Positions 1 to 7,310 of a stretch of DNA of 22,224 bases are shown here, one piece after another (the stretch's first letter is position 1; each line of letters begins with the position of its first letter). A model generated the notes under the pieces. It saw nothing but the letters and a program-made list of their open reading frames with translations. It was not told the origin of the DNA and ran no database searches. This DNA is from Ornithinimicrobium sp. (lineage in GTDB: Bacteria > Actinomycetota > Actinomycetes > Actinomycetales > Dermatophilaceae), in the NCBI GenBank assembly GCA_030145965.1, contig JASKZT010000061.1, positions 1 through 22,224 of the forward strand. The letters run 5' to 3'. A program made the position numbers and the translations under genes.

Positions 1-1047
1 ATGCCGATCGTCAAGGTCGGCCGGATGGCCGGGCAGTTCGCCAAGCCGCGCAGCGCCGACACCGAGACCCGCGACGGCGTGACCCTGCCGGCCTACCGCG
101 GCGACATGGTCAACGGCTTCGAGTTCACCCCCGAGGCCCGCCGCCACGACCCCCAGCGGCTGCTGCGGGCCTACCACGCGAGCTCGGCGACCCTCAACCT
201 CGTGCGCGGCTTCACCAGCGGCGGCTTCGCCGACCTGCGCAGCGTGCACGCGTGGAACAAGGGCTTCATCCAGGGCCCGGCCCAGGCGCGCTACGAGCAG
301 ATGGCCCACCAGATCGACCGCGCGGTCCGGTTCCTGGAGGCCTCCGGCGTCGCCGAGGCCGAGGAGATGCGCCGGGTGGAGTTCTACTCCGCGCACGAGG
401 CGCTCGTCCTCGACTACGAGCGCCCGATGGTGCGCCGCGACCACCGCACGGGCCTGCTCTACGACACCTCCAGCCACTTCGTCTGGGTGGGGGAGCGCAC
501 CCGTGACCTCGACGGCGCGCACGTCGACTTCGTCTCCCGCGTCCGCAACCCCGTCGGCGTCAAGCTCGGCCCGGGCGCCGACCGCGACACCGTGCTGCGG
601 CTCATGGACCGGATCGACCCCGAGCGGGAGCCCGGGCGCCTGACGTTCATCACGCGGATGGGCGCGGGCCGCGTGCGGGAGGCGCTCCCGCCGCTGCTCA
701 CCTCCCTCGGCGACGAGGCGCGGCACGTCAGCTGGGTCTGCGACCCCATGCACGGCAACACCTTCACCACCCCGAGCGGGCACAAGACCCGCCGCTTCGA
801 GGACGTCGTGGACGAGGTGCGCGGCTTCTTCGAGGCGCACGCCGAGGCCGGGACCCACCCCGGCGGCATCCACGTGGAGCTCACCGGCAACGACGTGACC
901 GAGTGCGTCGGCGGGGTCAACCCCGTCGACGTCGACGACCTGGGCCTGCGCTACGAGACGCTGTGCGACCCCCGGCTGAACCACCAGCAGAGCCTGGAGC
1001 TGGCGTTCGTCGTCGCGGAGATGCTCGACGGGGGGGTCGCCAGATGA
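1..1047 (+). CDS. aroG: 3-deoxy-7-phosphoheptulonate synthase, class II (5' end outside window)
   Basis: The enzyme condenses phosphoenolpyruvate with erythrose 4-phosphate, the first step of the shikimate pathway to aromatic amino acids, in the cytoplasm. The 348 visible residues hold class II (plant/mycobacterial type) landmarks: GQFAKPRS near the start, the RGDMVNGFE stretch, CDPMHGNT (a metal/PEP-site His), GGIHVELTGNDVTECVGG, and a C-terminal CDPRLN with QSLELAF. Family members are about 450-460 residues, so roughly 110 N-terminal residues lie upstream. The ATG at base 1 corresponds to an internal Met in the conserved core and is not the true start. The metal-binding Cys known from the mycobacterial enzyme would be in the missing part. 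Its TGA overlaps the ATG of the next gene (ATGA), so the two are probably translationally coupled. Confidence 0.95.
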   Translation: MPIVKVGRMAGQFAKPRSADTETRDGVTLPAYRGDMVNGFEFTPEARRHDPQRLLRAYHASSATLNLVRGFTSGGFADLRSVHAWNKGFIQGPAQARYEQMAHQIDRAVRFLEASGVAEAEEMRRVEFYSAHEALVLDYERPMVRRDHRTGLLYDTSSHFVWVGERTRDLDGAHVDFVSRVRNPVGVKLGPGADRDTVLRLMDRIDPEREPGRLTFITRMGAGRVREALPPLLTSLGDEARHVSWVCDPMHGNTFTTPSGHKTRRFEDVVDEVRGFFEAHAEAGTHPGGIHVELTGNDVTECVGGVNPVDVDDLGLRYETLCDPRLNHQQSLELAFVVAEMLDGGVAR

Positions 1048-2126
1048 CCGGCACCGCAGCCGTCGTGGCCGACCTGCGCTCGGACACGCTGACCCGGCCC
1101 ACGGCCGCCATGCGCGAGGCGATGGTGCAGGCGCCGGTCGGTGACGACGTCTACGGCGAGGACCCGACCGTCGCCGTCCTGGAGCAGCGGGTCGCCGAGC
1201 TGCTGGGCCACGAGGCCGCGCTCTTCATGCCCACCGGCTCGATGGCCAACCAGGTCGCCCTGCGCCTGCTCGCCGGGCCGGGGCAGGAGATGATCACCGA
1301 CTCCCTCGCCCACGTGCTGCGCGCCGAGCTGGGTGCCGCGGCCGCCTTCTCCGGGATCACGAGCCGCAGCTGGGTGGCCGACCGCGGGCTGCTCGACGTC
1401 GCCACCGCCCTGGACGTCATGGCCCCCGACGGTGGCCCCTACCAGGTGAGCACCGCGTGCGTCGTGGTCGAGAACACGCACAACTTCGGCGGCGGGACCG
1501 TCCAGCCGCTCGGGCTGATGCAGGAGCTGCGGCGGGAGACCTCGGCGGCGGGCGTCGCCGTCCACCTCGACGGGGCCCGGCTGTGGAACGCCCACGTCGC
1601 GGCCGGCGTGCCGCTGGCCGAGTACGGCGCCTGCGCCGACACCGTCTCGGTGTCCCTGAGCAAGGGCCTGGGCGCCCCGGTCGGCTCGCTCCTGGCCGCC
1701 TCCGCCGAGCGGGTCGCGCAGGCCCGGGTATGGCGCAAGCGCATGGGCGGCGGCATGCGCCAGGTCGGGCTGCTCGCCGCGGCCGGCCTGCACGCGCTCG
1801 ACCACCACGTCGCGCGGCTGGCCGACGACCACGCCCGTGCCCGCCGGACCGCAGCGGCGCTCGCCGAGGTCGCGCCCGGCGTCGTCGACCCGGGCGCCGT
1901 GGAGACCAACATCCTCGTGCTCGACGTCTCCGCGGCGGGCTGGACCGGCCCGGGCTTCGTCGAGGCGGCCGCCGCCGCGGGCGTGCTGGGCTACCCCACG
2001 GACGGTCGGCGCGCCCGCTTCGTCTGGCACCTTGACGTGGACGACGCGATGACCGACGCCGCCGTGCAGCGGCTGCGTGACCTGCTGGGCCGTCGGCCCG
2101 GAGGGTCGTCGCCCGGCGACGGGTAG
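1044..2126 (+). CDS. L-threonine aldolase family, PLP-dependent
   Basis: A fold-type I PLP enzyme expected to cleave L-threonine or L-allo-threonine to glycine and acetaldehyde. The start is the ATG at 1044, overlapping the aroG stop by 4 nt; it gives 360 residues beginning just before the family motif DLRSDTLTRPT. Other visible motifs are VGDDVYGEDPTV, the PTGSMANQ loop, the ring-stacking His in DSLAH (about residue 90), VENTHN, the cofactor Asp in HLDGARLWNA (D176) and the Schiff-base Lys in SLSKGLGAPVGS (K207). The length is normal for the family. The overlap with aroG implies co-transcription, although no direct pathway link is evident beyond amino-acid metabolism. Stereospecificity (L versus L-allo) cannot be read from the sequence. 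Confidence 0.92.
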   Translation: MTGTAAVVADLRSDTLTRPTAAMREAMVQAPVGDDVYGEDPTVAVLEQRVAELLGHEAALFMPTGSMANQVALRLLAGPGQEMITDSLAHVLRAELGAAAAFSGITSRSWVADRGLLDVATALDVMAPDGGPYQVSTACVVVENTHNFGGGTVQPLGLMQELRRETSAAGVAVHLDGARLWNAHVAAGVPLAEYGACADTVSVSLSKGLGAPVGSLLAASAERVAQARVWRKRMGGGMRQVGLLAAAGLHALDHHVARLADDHARARRTAAALAEVAPGVVDPGAVETNILVLDVSAAGWTGPGFVEAAAAAGVLGYPTDGRRARFVWHLDVDDAMTDAAVQRLRDLLGRRPGGSSPGDG

Positions 2127-2127
2127 G

Positions 2128-2133
2128 TAGGGT
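2128..2133 (+). promoter_or_regulatory. Leaderless -10 box TAGGGT for the molybdopterin oxidoreductase
   Basis: TAGGGT ends 6 nt before the GTG at 2140. This is the TANNNT-N6/7-start arrangement typical of actinobacterial leaderless transcripts. No Shine-Dalgarno sequence and no clear -35 are visible. The box lies immediately after the threonine aldolase stop and suggests separate transcription. Confidence 0.5.
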
Positions 2134-2139
2134 CGGACC

Positions 2140-2757
2140 GTGGACGCGGACGGGGGAGAGGCACCGGGCCGCGAGCCCGTGCCGCCGGACGGGGAGCTGC
2201 CCCCGGGTCAGCGTCCCGCGCCCGCGTGGAGGGCGTCCCACTACGGCAAGGTGCCGGTGGTGGACCCCGAGACCTGGAGGCTGACCATCTCCGGGGCGAC
2301 GCGCGAGCCCGGGCCGACGGTGCTCGACCTGCCCGCGCTCGAGGCGCTGCCGCGGGTCGAGCTCACCGCCGGCCTGCACTGCGTCGACCGGCACTCGGTG
2401 GCGGCCGTGCGATGGGGCGGGGTCCGCCTGCGCGACGTCGTGGCTCTCGCGCCCCCCGAGGACGGTGCGCGCCACGTGCTGCTGGCCGCCCGTCGGGGCT
2501 ACTCCTCCAGCGTGCTCCTCGAGGACCTGCTGCGCGACGACGCGCTGCTGGCCACGCACGCCGACGGGGCCCCGCTGACCCTCGAGCACGGATGGCCCGC
2601 GCGCGTCGTGCTGCCCCACCTCTACGGCTTCAAGGGACCCAAGTGGGTCGCGGAGATCACCTACCACCACATGCTGCAGGCGGGGTACTGGGAGTCGCAC
2701 GGCTACCACCCGCGGGGCCGCGTGGACCTCGAGGAGCGCTGGGCGCACCAGTCCTGA
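2140..2757 (+). CDS. Sulfite-oxidase-like molybdopterin-dependent oxidoreductase (small, cytoplasmic)
   Basis: A 205-residue protein of the oxidoreductase molybdopterin-binding superfamily (SUOX/YedY fold, YuiH-like branch). The presumed molybdenum-ligand Cys is C81 in GLHCVDRHS, followed by RWGGVRLRDV, the central LEHGWPARVVLPHLYG segment, GPKWV and the family's C-terminal GYWESHGYHPRGRVDLEERW. There is no signal peptide, Tat motif or membrane segment, so it should be cytoplasmic, and no dimerisation or heme domain is fused. The substrate is unknown; S- or N-oxide chemistry is only a family expectation. The GTG at 2140 is chosen because a TAGGGT box sits 6 nt upstream. The first 30 residues are Pro/Gly/acid-rich and outside the conserved domain. 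No molybdenum cofactor genes are in the window. Confidence 0.85.
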   Translation: MDADGGEAPGREPVPPDGELPPGQRPAPAWRASHYGKVPVVDPETWRLTISGATREPGPTVLDLPALEALPRVELTAGLHCVDRHSVAAVRWGGVRLRDVVALAPPEDGARHVLLAARRGYSSSVLLEDLLRDDALLATHADGAPLTLEHGWPARVVLPHLYGFKGPKWVAEITYHHMLQAGYWESHGYHPRGRVDLEERWAHQS

Positions 2758-2783
2758 GCGTCCGGTCCGGTGCCGGGCTCTTC

Positions 2784-4793
2784 TCAGACGACGCGCAGGA
2801 CGACCTCGGTGCCGCGCGGCACCTCGGTGCCGGCCTCGACCGACTGCTCCCGGACGGTGCCGAAGAACCCGCCGGCGATGTCCTCGCGGCGCACGACCAG
2901 GCCCAGACCGGTCAGCTCCTCCTCCGCACGGCGGAACTGGTCGCCGACCACGTCCGGGACGGCCACGAGCTCCGGGCCCCGGGAGATCGTCACCGTGACC
3001 GTGCTGCCGCGCTCCACCGACGAGGGGAGCGGGCTCTGGCCCACGACCGAGCCCTCGGGGACGTCGTCGGAGAAGACCCGCTCCGGGGCCACCTGCACCT
3101 GCAGGCCGGCGCCCGTGATGAGGGAGGACGCCTCGTCCTGGCTGCGCCCCACGACGTCGGGCACGTCCACGGGTGCGGGGCCGCGGCTGACCACCACGTC
3201 CACCCGGGTGCCGGGGGGCACCTGCGACCCGGCACCGGGCACCGAGCTGACGACATGACCGGCGGGCCGGCCCTCGTCGTACTCCTCGACCGTGGAGCCG
3301 AGGGCGAGACCCAGCTCCTCCAGGGCGCCGCGCGCCTCGTCCAGGGTCGAGCCGGGCAGGTCGGGCACGGCGTACCGCTCGGGGCCCCGGGAGACGACGA
3401 GCTCGACGTCGGTGCCGTGGCGCAGGCGGGTCCCGGCCTCCACGTCCGCGGAGACGACGACGCCGGAGGCTACGGTCTCGGAGTGCGCGTGGACGACGAC
3501 CGGGTCGAGCTCCTCGCGGTCGAGCGCGGCGCGGGCCTCCTGCTCGGGGAGGGCGACGACCACGGGCATCGCCGAGTGCACGGCGGGGCCCTGGGTGAGG
3601 TACCAGAAGCCGTAGGCGCCGCCGCCGGCGAGCAGCACCAGCAGCAGGCCGAGGACCCAGGCGGCCGCGCCACCGGTGCCCCGGCGCCGTCGCGGCGTGG
3701 GAGGGTGCACGCGGTTGCCGCTCGTGCGGGCGTAGCTCGCCTCCCCGCCGGGCGGGGAGGCGGCCCGGTCGGGGGTCGGCCCGCCGTCGTGCCGCACCGG
3801 GATCTGGCGCGTCGCCGACGCGCCGTGGGACGCGCCCCGGGTGCCGGTCCGCCGGGGCACCGCTCGCGTCGGGTCCCCGCCGGGGACGCCGCGGCGGACC
3901 GGCACGGTGTGGTGCGCCGGGGCCGAGGGCACGGCGTCCAGCGCCTCGTCGTCGAGGTGGCGCTCCAGGCGGCGCAGCTCGTCGAGCAGCTCTCCGGCGT
4001 GCGCCGGGCGGTCGTGCGGCTCCGTGGCGCCCGCGCGCAGGACGAGGTCCTCCACGGCGGCCGGCACCGTGGCCACGAGGTCGCGGGGGTGGGGCACGCC
4101 GCCGTGGACGTGCTCGTAGGCCACCCGCAGCGGGTCCTCCCCGGGGAAGGCCTTCTCACCGGTGAGCAGCTCGAACAGGAGCAGCGCGACGGCATACACG
4201 TCGGTGCTCGCGTCGGAGGAGCCGGTCTCCACCTGCTCCGGGGCGAGGTAGGCGGCCGTGCCCCAGAGCATCTCGCTCGTGAGGTGAGGGTTGCCCGCCA
4301 GGCGGGCCAGACCGAAGTCGGTGACCTTGACCGCCTTCCCCCGCCGGCTGAGCAGGACGTTCTCCGGCTTGACGTCGCGGTGGACCAGACCGGCGGCGTG
4401 CGCGGTGGCCAGGGCCTCGACGACCGGCACGACGAGCGTCAGCGCCTCCCGCGTGGACAGCGGCGCGCGCCGGGCGATGACGTCGCGCAGGGTCTGGCCC
4501 TCGACGAGCTCCATCGCCAGGAAGACGACGCCGTCGTCCTCGCCCTGGTCGTAGACGCTGACGATGTGCGGGTGCTGCAGCCGCGCCGCCACCCTGGCCT
4601 CGTGGACGAAGCGCCGCACGAAGGTGTCGTCGCGGGCCAGGTCCTCGCGCATGACCTTGAGCGCGACCGGGCGGTCCAGGCGCAGGTCCCGGGCGCGGTA
4701 GACGGTCGCCATGCCCCCGCGCGCCAGCTCGGCCTCGACCTGGTACCGGCCGTCGACCACGCGGTCGAGGACGGGGTTGGTCGGGACGCTCAC
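2784..4793 (-). CDS. PknB/PknL-type Ser/Thr protein kinase with four PASTA repeats
   Basis: A single-pass membrane sensor kinase of 669 residues. The N-terminal Hanks kinase domain (about residues 15-280) has the glycine loop LARGGMATVY, the ATP Lys in VALKVM, the catalytic HRDVKPEN (about 138-145), DFG, an activation loop ending GTAAYLAPE, and DVYAVALLLFELLTG. A basic, Pro-rich juxtamembrane linker precedes one TM segment (about 378-398). Four extracellular PASTA repeats follow (about 409-669), each ending in a VxxxVSRGP-like strand. PASTA repeats bind muropeptides or lipid II, so the protein probably senses wall state and controls growth or division. A longer frame opens with GTG at 4802, but that codon overlaps a TAGAGT box; GTG 4793 lies 7 nt after the box and is preferred. 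The neighbouring wall hydrolase and Rv2175c-like gene suggest an equivalent of PknL, although M. tuberculosis PknL has no PASTA part. Confidence 0.95.
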   Translation of the reverse strand: MSVPTNPVLDRVVDGRYQVEAELARGGMATVYRARDLRLDRPVALKVMREDLARDDTFVRRFVHEARVAARLQHPHIVSVYDQGEDDGVVFLAMELVEGQTLRDVIARRAPLSTREALTLVVPVVEALATAHAAGLVHRDVKPENVLLSRRGKAVKVTDFGLARLAGNPHLTSEMLWGTAAYLAPEQVETGSSDASTDVYAVALLLFELLTGEKAFPGEDPLRVAYEHVHGGVPHPRDLVATVPAAVEDLVLRAGATEPHDRPAHAGELLDELRRLERHLDDEALDAVPSAPAHHTVPVRRGVPGGDPTRAVPRRTGTRGASHGASATRQIPVRHDGGPTPDRAASPPGGEASYARTSGNRVHPPTPRRRRGTGGAAAWVLGLLLVLLAGGGAYGFWYLTQGPAVHSAMPVVVALPEQEARAALDREELDPVVVHAHSETVASGVVVSADVEAGTRLRHGTDVELVVSRGPERYAVPDLPGSTLDEARGALEELGLALGSTVEEYDEGRPAGHVVSSVPGAGSQVPPGTRVDVVVSRGPAPVDVPDVVGRSQDEASSLITGAGLQVQVAPERVFSDDVPEGSVVGQSPLPSSVERGSTVTVTISRGPELVAVPDVVGDQFRRAEEELTGLGLVVRREDIAGGFFGTVREQSVEAGTEVPRGTEVVLRVV

Positions 4794-4800
4794 CCCAGCC

Positions 4801-4806
4801 ACTCTA
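4801..4806 (-). promoter_or_regulatory. Leaderless -10 box TAGAGT for the PASTA kinase
   Basis: On the minus strand TAGAGT is followed by 7 nt and then GTG (4793-4791). It lies in the 52-nt gap after the transglycosylase stop, so the kinase may be transcribed separately from the upstream gene. No convincing -35 is seen. Confidence 0.5.
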
Positions 4807-4845
4807 CGGAGCGGGGCGCGGCATCCGTGGGACGTCGGGCGTGCC

Positions 4846-6114
4846 TCAGAGCGTGGACATCAGGTGGCGCACGTTGCGGACGTACTGCGTGGTGTCGGCG
4901 AAGAGGCCGTGCTGGCGCACGCTGCCCAGGCCCTGGTAGTAGCCGCCGATCGCGTGGTCCTCGCGGTCGGCCGCCTGCAGCAGCGCCCGCATGATGACGA
5001 CGCCGGCCGTGACGTTGTCCTGCGGGTCGAGCAGGTTGAGGTCGCGGCCCACGAGGGAGCTGGCCCACTCGCCGGAGGTCGGGATGACCTGCATGGCGCC
5101 GATGGCGTTGGCGGGGGAGACCGCGCGCATGTTCCACCCGGACTCCAGGTAGGACAGCGACACCATGAGCTGGGGGTCGACGCCGTAGCGGCGGCTCGTG
5201 TCGACCACCATCTGGCGCATCGCCTCGCGCGAGGGGACGTCGACCGCGGCCAGGTACTCGCGGTTGGCCGCGGCGGAGCGCGCGACCCCGTCGCTGTAGC
5301 GGTAGTGCAGGAAGGTGTCGTCCACCTTCTCGCCCTTCTTGAGGTCGCCGACGGTGCTGGGGTCGTAGGGCCGGGCGAGGGACCCGGGGGCGGCCGTGCC
5401 GCTGCCTGCGCCGCCGCCGGCGGAGGGGCTGCCGGAGCCGCCGGGCAGCCGCAGCACCTGGCCGGGGTGGATGAAGGCGCCGGTCGAGACCCCGCTGGCC
5501 TTGGCCAGGGCCGCGACGCCGACGCCGTGGCGCGCCGCGATGCCGGACAGGGTGTCGCCGGCGCGGACCGTCACGCTGCCGCCCGACGAGGGGGCCGGGG
5601 TCTGCGGCGCGCGGGTCGACGGGCCGGTCGATCCCGTGCCCGTCCGGCCGGCGCCCTCGGAGCCGGGCAGCACGAGGACCTGGCCGGGGTAGATGAGGCG
5701 CGTGTCGCGCAGGTCGTTGGCCGAGGCCAGCGCGCCCACGGTCGTGCCGTGCCGGACCGCCAGGTGGGACAGCGTGTCACCGGCGCGCACGGTGATCCGC
5801 GCGCCGCCGCTCTTCGAGGAGGACGAGGAGGAGGGGCCGGAGCCGCCCGCGCCGGCCGAGGAGCCCTTGGCCGCGGGGATGACGAGCGTCGTGCCCGGCA
5901 GGATCCACCGGCCGCCGTCGGTGAGGTTGTTCGCGTGCACCACGAGGGTCGGGGAGACGCCGTAGCGGGCGGCGATGTCGTACACGGTGTCGCCGGAGCG
6001 CACGGTGTGACGGTTCTCGGTCCGGACGGTCGCAGGCTCGGCGACGTGCAGCGCGGTCGGCACGTACGCCATCGTGGGCAGGTCGGCGGGCGGGAGAGCG
6101 GCGAAGAGGGGCAC
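4846..6114 (-). CDS. LysM-repeat lytic transglycosylase (SLT fold)
   Basis: A peptidoglycan-cleaving enzyme of 422 residues. Three LysM domains (about 36-80, 107-151 and 181-225) bind glycan; the second and third carry the VRAGDTLS signature and YPGQVLVLP/HPGQVLRLP ends. They are joined by Ser/Gly/Pro-rich linkers. The C-terminal transglycosylase domain (about 296-415) has the catalytic Glu in SYLESGWN (E324), then GAMQVIP and GYYQGLGSVRQHG. The GTG start at 6114 is supported by GGAGG 8 nt upstream, and no further in-frame start exists upstream. The N-terminus shows no convincing signal peptide (no basic n-region and only weak hydrophobicity), which is odd for a wall enzyme. It lies directly upstream of the PASTA kinase on the same strand and divergent from the Rv2175c-like gene, so a wall-remodelling role is likely. 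Confidence 0.93.
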   Translation of the reverse strand: MPLFAALPPADLPTMAYVPTALHVAEPATVRTENRHTVRSGDTVYDIAARYGVSPTLVVHANNLTDGGRWILPGTTLVIPAAKGSSAGAGGSGPSSSSSSKSGGARITVRAGDTLSHLAVRHGTTVGALASANDLRDTRLIYPGQVLVLPGSEGAGRTGTGSTGPSTRAPQTPAPSSGGSVTVRAGDTLSGIAARHGVGVAALAKASGVSTGAFIHPGQVLRLPGGSGSPSAGGGAGSGTAAPGSLARPYDPSTVGDLKKGEKVDDTFLHYRYSDGVARSAAANREYLAAVDVPSREAMRQMVVDTSRRYGVDPQLMVSLSYLESGWNMRAVSPANAIGAMQVIPTSGEWASSLVGRDLNLLDPQDNVTAGVVIMRALLQAADREDHAIGGYYQGLGSVRQHGLFADTTQYVRNVRHLMSTL

Positions 6115-6268
6115 GGGGAGGACCTCCGAGGGGCGGTGAGCGTGGTGCGCGGGACGGGGACAGCCGGTGCCTGCGTGAGGGCTGAGACTGATGTGAGCCG
6201 GGACACCCCCTGAGGCAGAAGGGACAGTACCTGACCAGGGAGGATCACACCACCCTCACGGCGTGTCG

Positions 6269-6285
6269 TTGACTATGATTGACTA
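6269..6285 (+). repeat. Direct repeat TTGACTA x2 with 10-bp period around a -10 box (candidate operator)
   Basis: TTGACTA occurs at 6269-6275 and again at 6279-6285, exactly 10 bp apart, so both copies face the same side of the helix. They bracket and overlap the TATGAT -10 box and end at the GTG start of the DNA-binding protein. The placement suits an operator, perhaps for autoregulation by the Rv2175c-like protein. That function is inference. Confidence 0.5.
6274..6279 (+). promoter_or_regulatory. Leaderless -10 box TATGAT for the Rv2175c-like gene
   Basis: TATGAT differs from the TATAAT consensus at one base and ends 6 nt before the GTG at 6286. There is no Shine-Dalgarno sequence, so the transcript is probably leaderless. 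The box sits in the 171-nt divergent gap (6115-6285) shared with the transglycosylase gene. Confidence 0.65.
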
Positions 6286-6654
6286 GTGGATGTGGTAAGT
6301 GACAGCGATGTAATTCACGGCGGCGAGTGGCTGGCCGTGCCCGAGATCGTCGAGCGCACCGGCGCCCGGCTCACCGACGTCAAGCGATGGCTGCAGGACC
6401 GCGAGCTCATCGGCGTGCGGCGTGGGCCCAACCGCGCCGTCATGGTGCCGGCGAGCTTCCTGACCGAGGAGGGTCCTCTCCCCGCGCTGCGGGGGACGGT
6501 CACCGTGCTGGCCGACGGGGGGTACAGCGACGAGGAGATCATCTCCTGGCTGCACGCCCCCGACGACACCCTGGCCGGGGGCAGCGCCATCGCGTCGCTG
6601 CGCACCGGCTCCAAGACGGAGGTGCGGCGCCGGGCGCAGGAGATCGTCTTCTAG
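6286..6654 (+). CDS. Rv2175c-family winged-helix DNA-binding protein
   Basis: A 122-residue protein matching the actinobacterial Rv2175c family, a small DNA-binding protein known in M. tuberculosis as a PknL substrate. The MerR/excisionase-like helix-turn-helix is visible in the first half: WLAVPEIVERTG, then the recognition region RLTDVKRWLQDRELIGVRRG with a basic wing (NRAVMVPASFL). The C-terminal half has the family's GTVTVLADGGYSDEEIISWL and ends in a basic helix with GSKTEVRRRAQEIVF. The GTG at 6286 is set by the TATGAT box 6 nt upstream. The first 15 residues contain Ser5 and Ser7 but no Thr, unlike Rv2175c, whose N-terminal Thr is the reported PknL site. A kinase gene lies two genes away on the opposite strand. 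The target DNA is unknown. Confidence 0.85.
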   Translation: MDVVSDSDVIHGGEWLAVPEIVERTGARLTDVKRWLQDRELIGVRRGPNRAVMVPASFLTEEGPLPALRGTVTVLADGGYSDEEIISWLHAPDDTLAGGSAIASLRTGSKTEVRRRAQEIVF

Positions 6655-6663
6655 GCAGACGCC

Positions 6664-6669
6664 TACCCT
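6664..6669 (+). promoter_or_regulatory. Leaderless -10 box TACCCT for the GNAT gene
   Basis: TACCCT lies 7 nt before GTG 6677, within the 22-nt gap after the Rv2175c-like stop. No Shine-Dalgarno sequence is present. Confidence 0.45.
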
Positions 6670-6676
6670 CGGGACG

Positions 6677-7270
6677 GTGAGCGCCCTTCCCGACCGTCCC
6701 GTCCCCCTCGACGGAGGGCGGGTCGTCCTGCGCGCCTTCGCGCCGGACGACCTGCCCGACGTGCGGCGCGCTCTGGCCGACCCGGAGGTCGCCCGGTGGA
6801 ACCCCGGACCTGCCGGTCCCGACCCCGCGGGCGCCCTGGCCTCCGGGCGCAACGACTGGACCGCCGGCGGGCACGCCTCGTGGGCGGTCGGCGACCGCTC
6901 CGGCCGCCTCGTCGGCTCGGTGTCGCTGCACCACCTCGACCTCGACCAGCGCGACTCCGAGGTGGGCTGCTGGACGGCGCCCTGGGCACGGGGGCGCGGC
7001 CACGCCACCGACGCCGTGCTCACGGCGCTGCGGTGGGCCTTCGGCGACCTCGGGCTGCACCGGGTGCAGCTCTACCACGCGGTGGAGAACGTCGGCTCCT
7101 GCGCGGTGGCCCGTCGGGTCGGGATGGTCCTGGAGGGCACCCTGCGCCAGTCCTACCGCTACGCCGACGGCCTCCACCACGACGAGCACCTGCACGCGGT
7201 CCTGCGCAGCGACCCGCTGCCGCCCGGCATGGCCCGTGCCTCGCCCGGACCTGGGCCGACGTCCGCCTGA
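6677..7270 (+). CDS. GNAT-family N-acetyltransferase (RimJ/RimL-like)
   Basis: A 197-residue acetyl-CoA-dependent acyltransferase. It opens with the RimJ/RimL-type VVLRAFAPDDLPDVRRALAD, has a central strand with LVGSVSLHHLDL, the acetyl-CoA loop WARGRGHATDAVLTALRWAF (about residues 101-120), and the characteristic LHRVQLYHAVENVGSCAVARRVGMVLEGTLR. These features favour the ribosomal-protein or amino-group acetylating branch, but the substrate cannot be predicted and could be a small molecule or drug. The GTG start at 6677 follows a TACCCT box by 7 nt. The protein is probably cytoplasmic. M. tuberculosis has a GNAT gene in the same general neighbourhood, so this may be a syntenic relative, but that needs alignment. 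Confidence 0.85.
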   Translation: MSALPDRPVPLDGGRVVLRAFAPDDLPDVRRALADPEVARWNPGPAGPDPAGALASGRNDWTAGGHASWAVGDRSGRLVGSVSLHHLDLDQRDSEVGCWTAPWARGRGHATDAVLTALRWAFGDLGLHRVQLYHAVENVGSCAVARRVGMVLEGTLRQSYRYADGLHHDEHLHAVLRSDPLPPGMARASPGPGPTSA

Positions 7271-7298
7271 GCCGTTTCGGCGCCACCTCGCCAGCGGG

Positions 7299-7304
7299 TA
7301 GCGT
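7299..7304 (+). promoter_or_regulatory. Leaderless -10 box TAGCGT for the VanZ-GH15 gene
   Basis: TAGCGT ends 6 nt before GTG 7311, in the 40-nt gap after the GNAT gene. A weak TTCGGC (7276-7281) sits 17 nt further upstream as a possible -35. Confidence 0.5.
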
Positions 7305-7310
7305 CTGAGG

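Noticed and set aside
2226..4994. A 922-codon open frame on the plus strand opposite the PASTA kinase
   Set aside because: It runs antisense to a gene with full kinase and PASTA motifs, has a repetitive Arg/Gly/Ala/Asp composition without recognisable domains, and is the expected shadow of a very GC-rich gene.
6115..6248. An upstream frame from GTG 6248 as a possible signal-peptide exon of the transglycosylase, joined by a frameshift
   Set aside because: The peptide is not signal-like, and GTG 6114 has its own ribosome binding site; a frameshift would be special pleading without reads.
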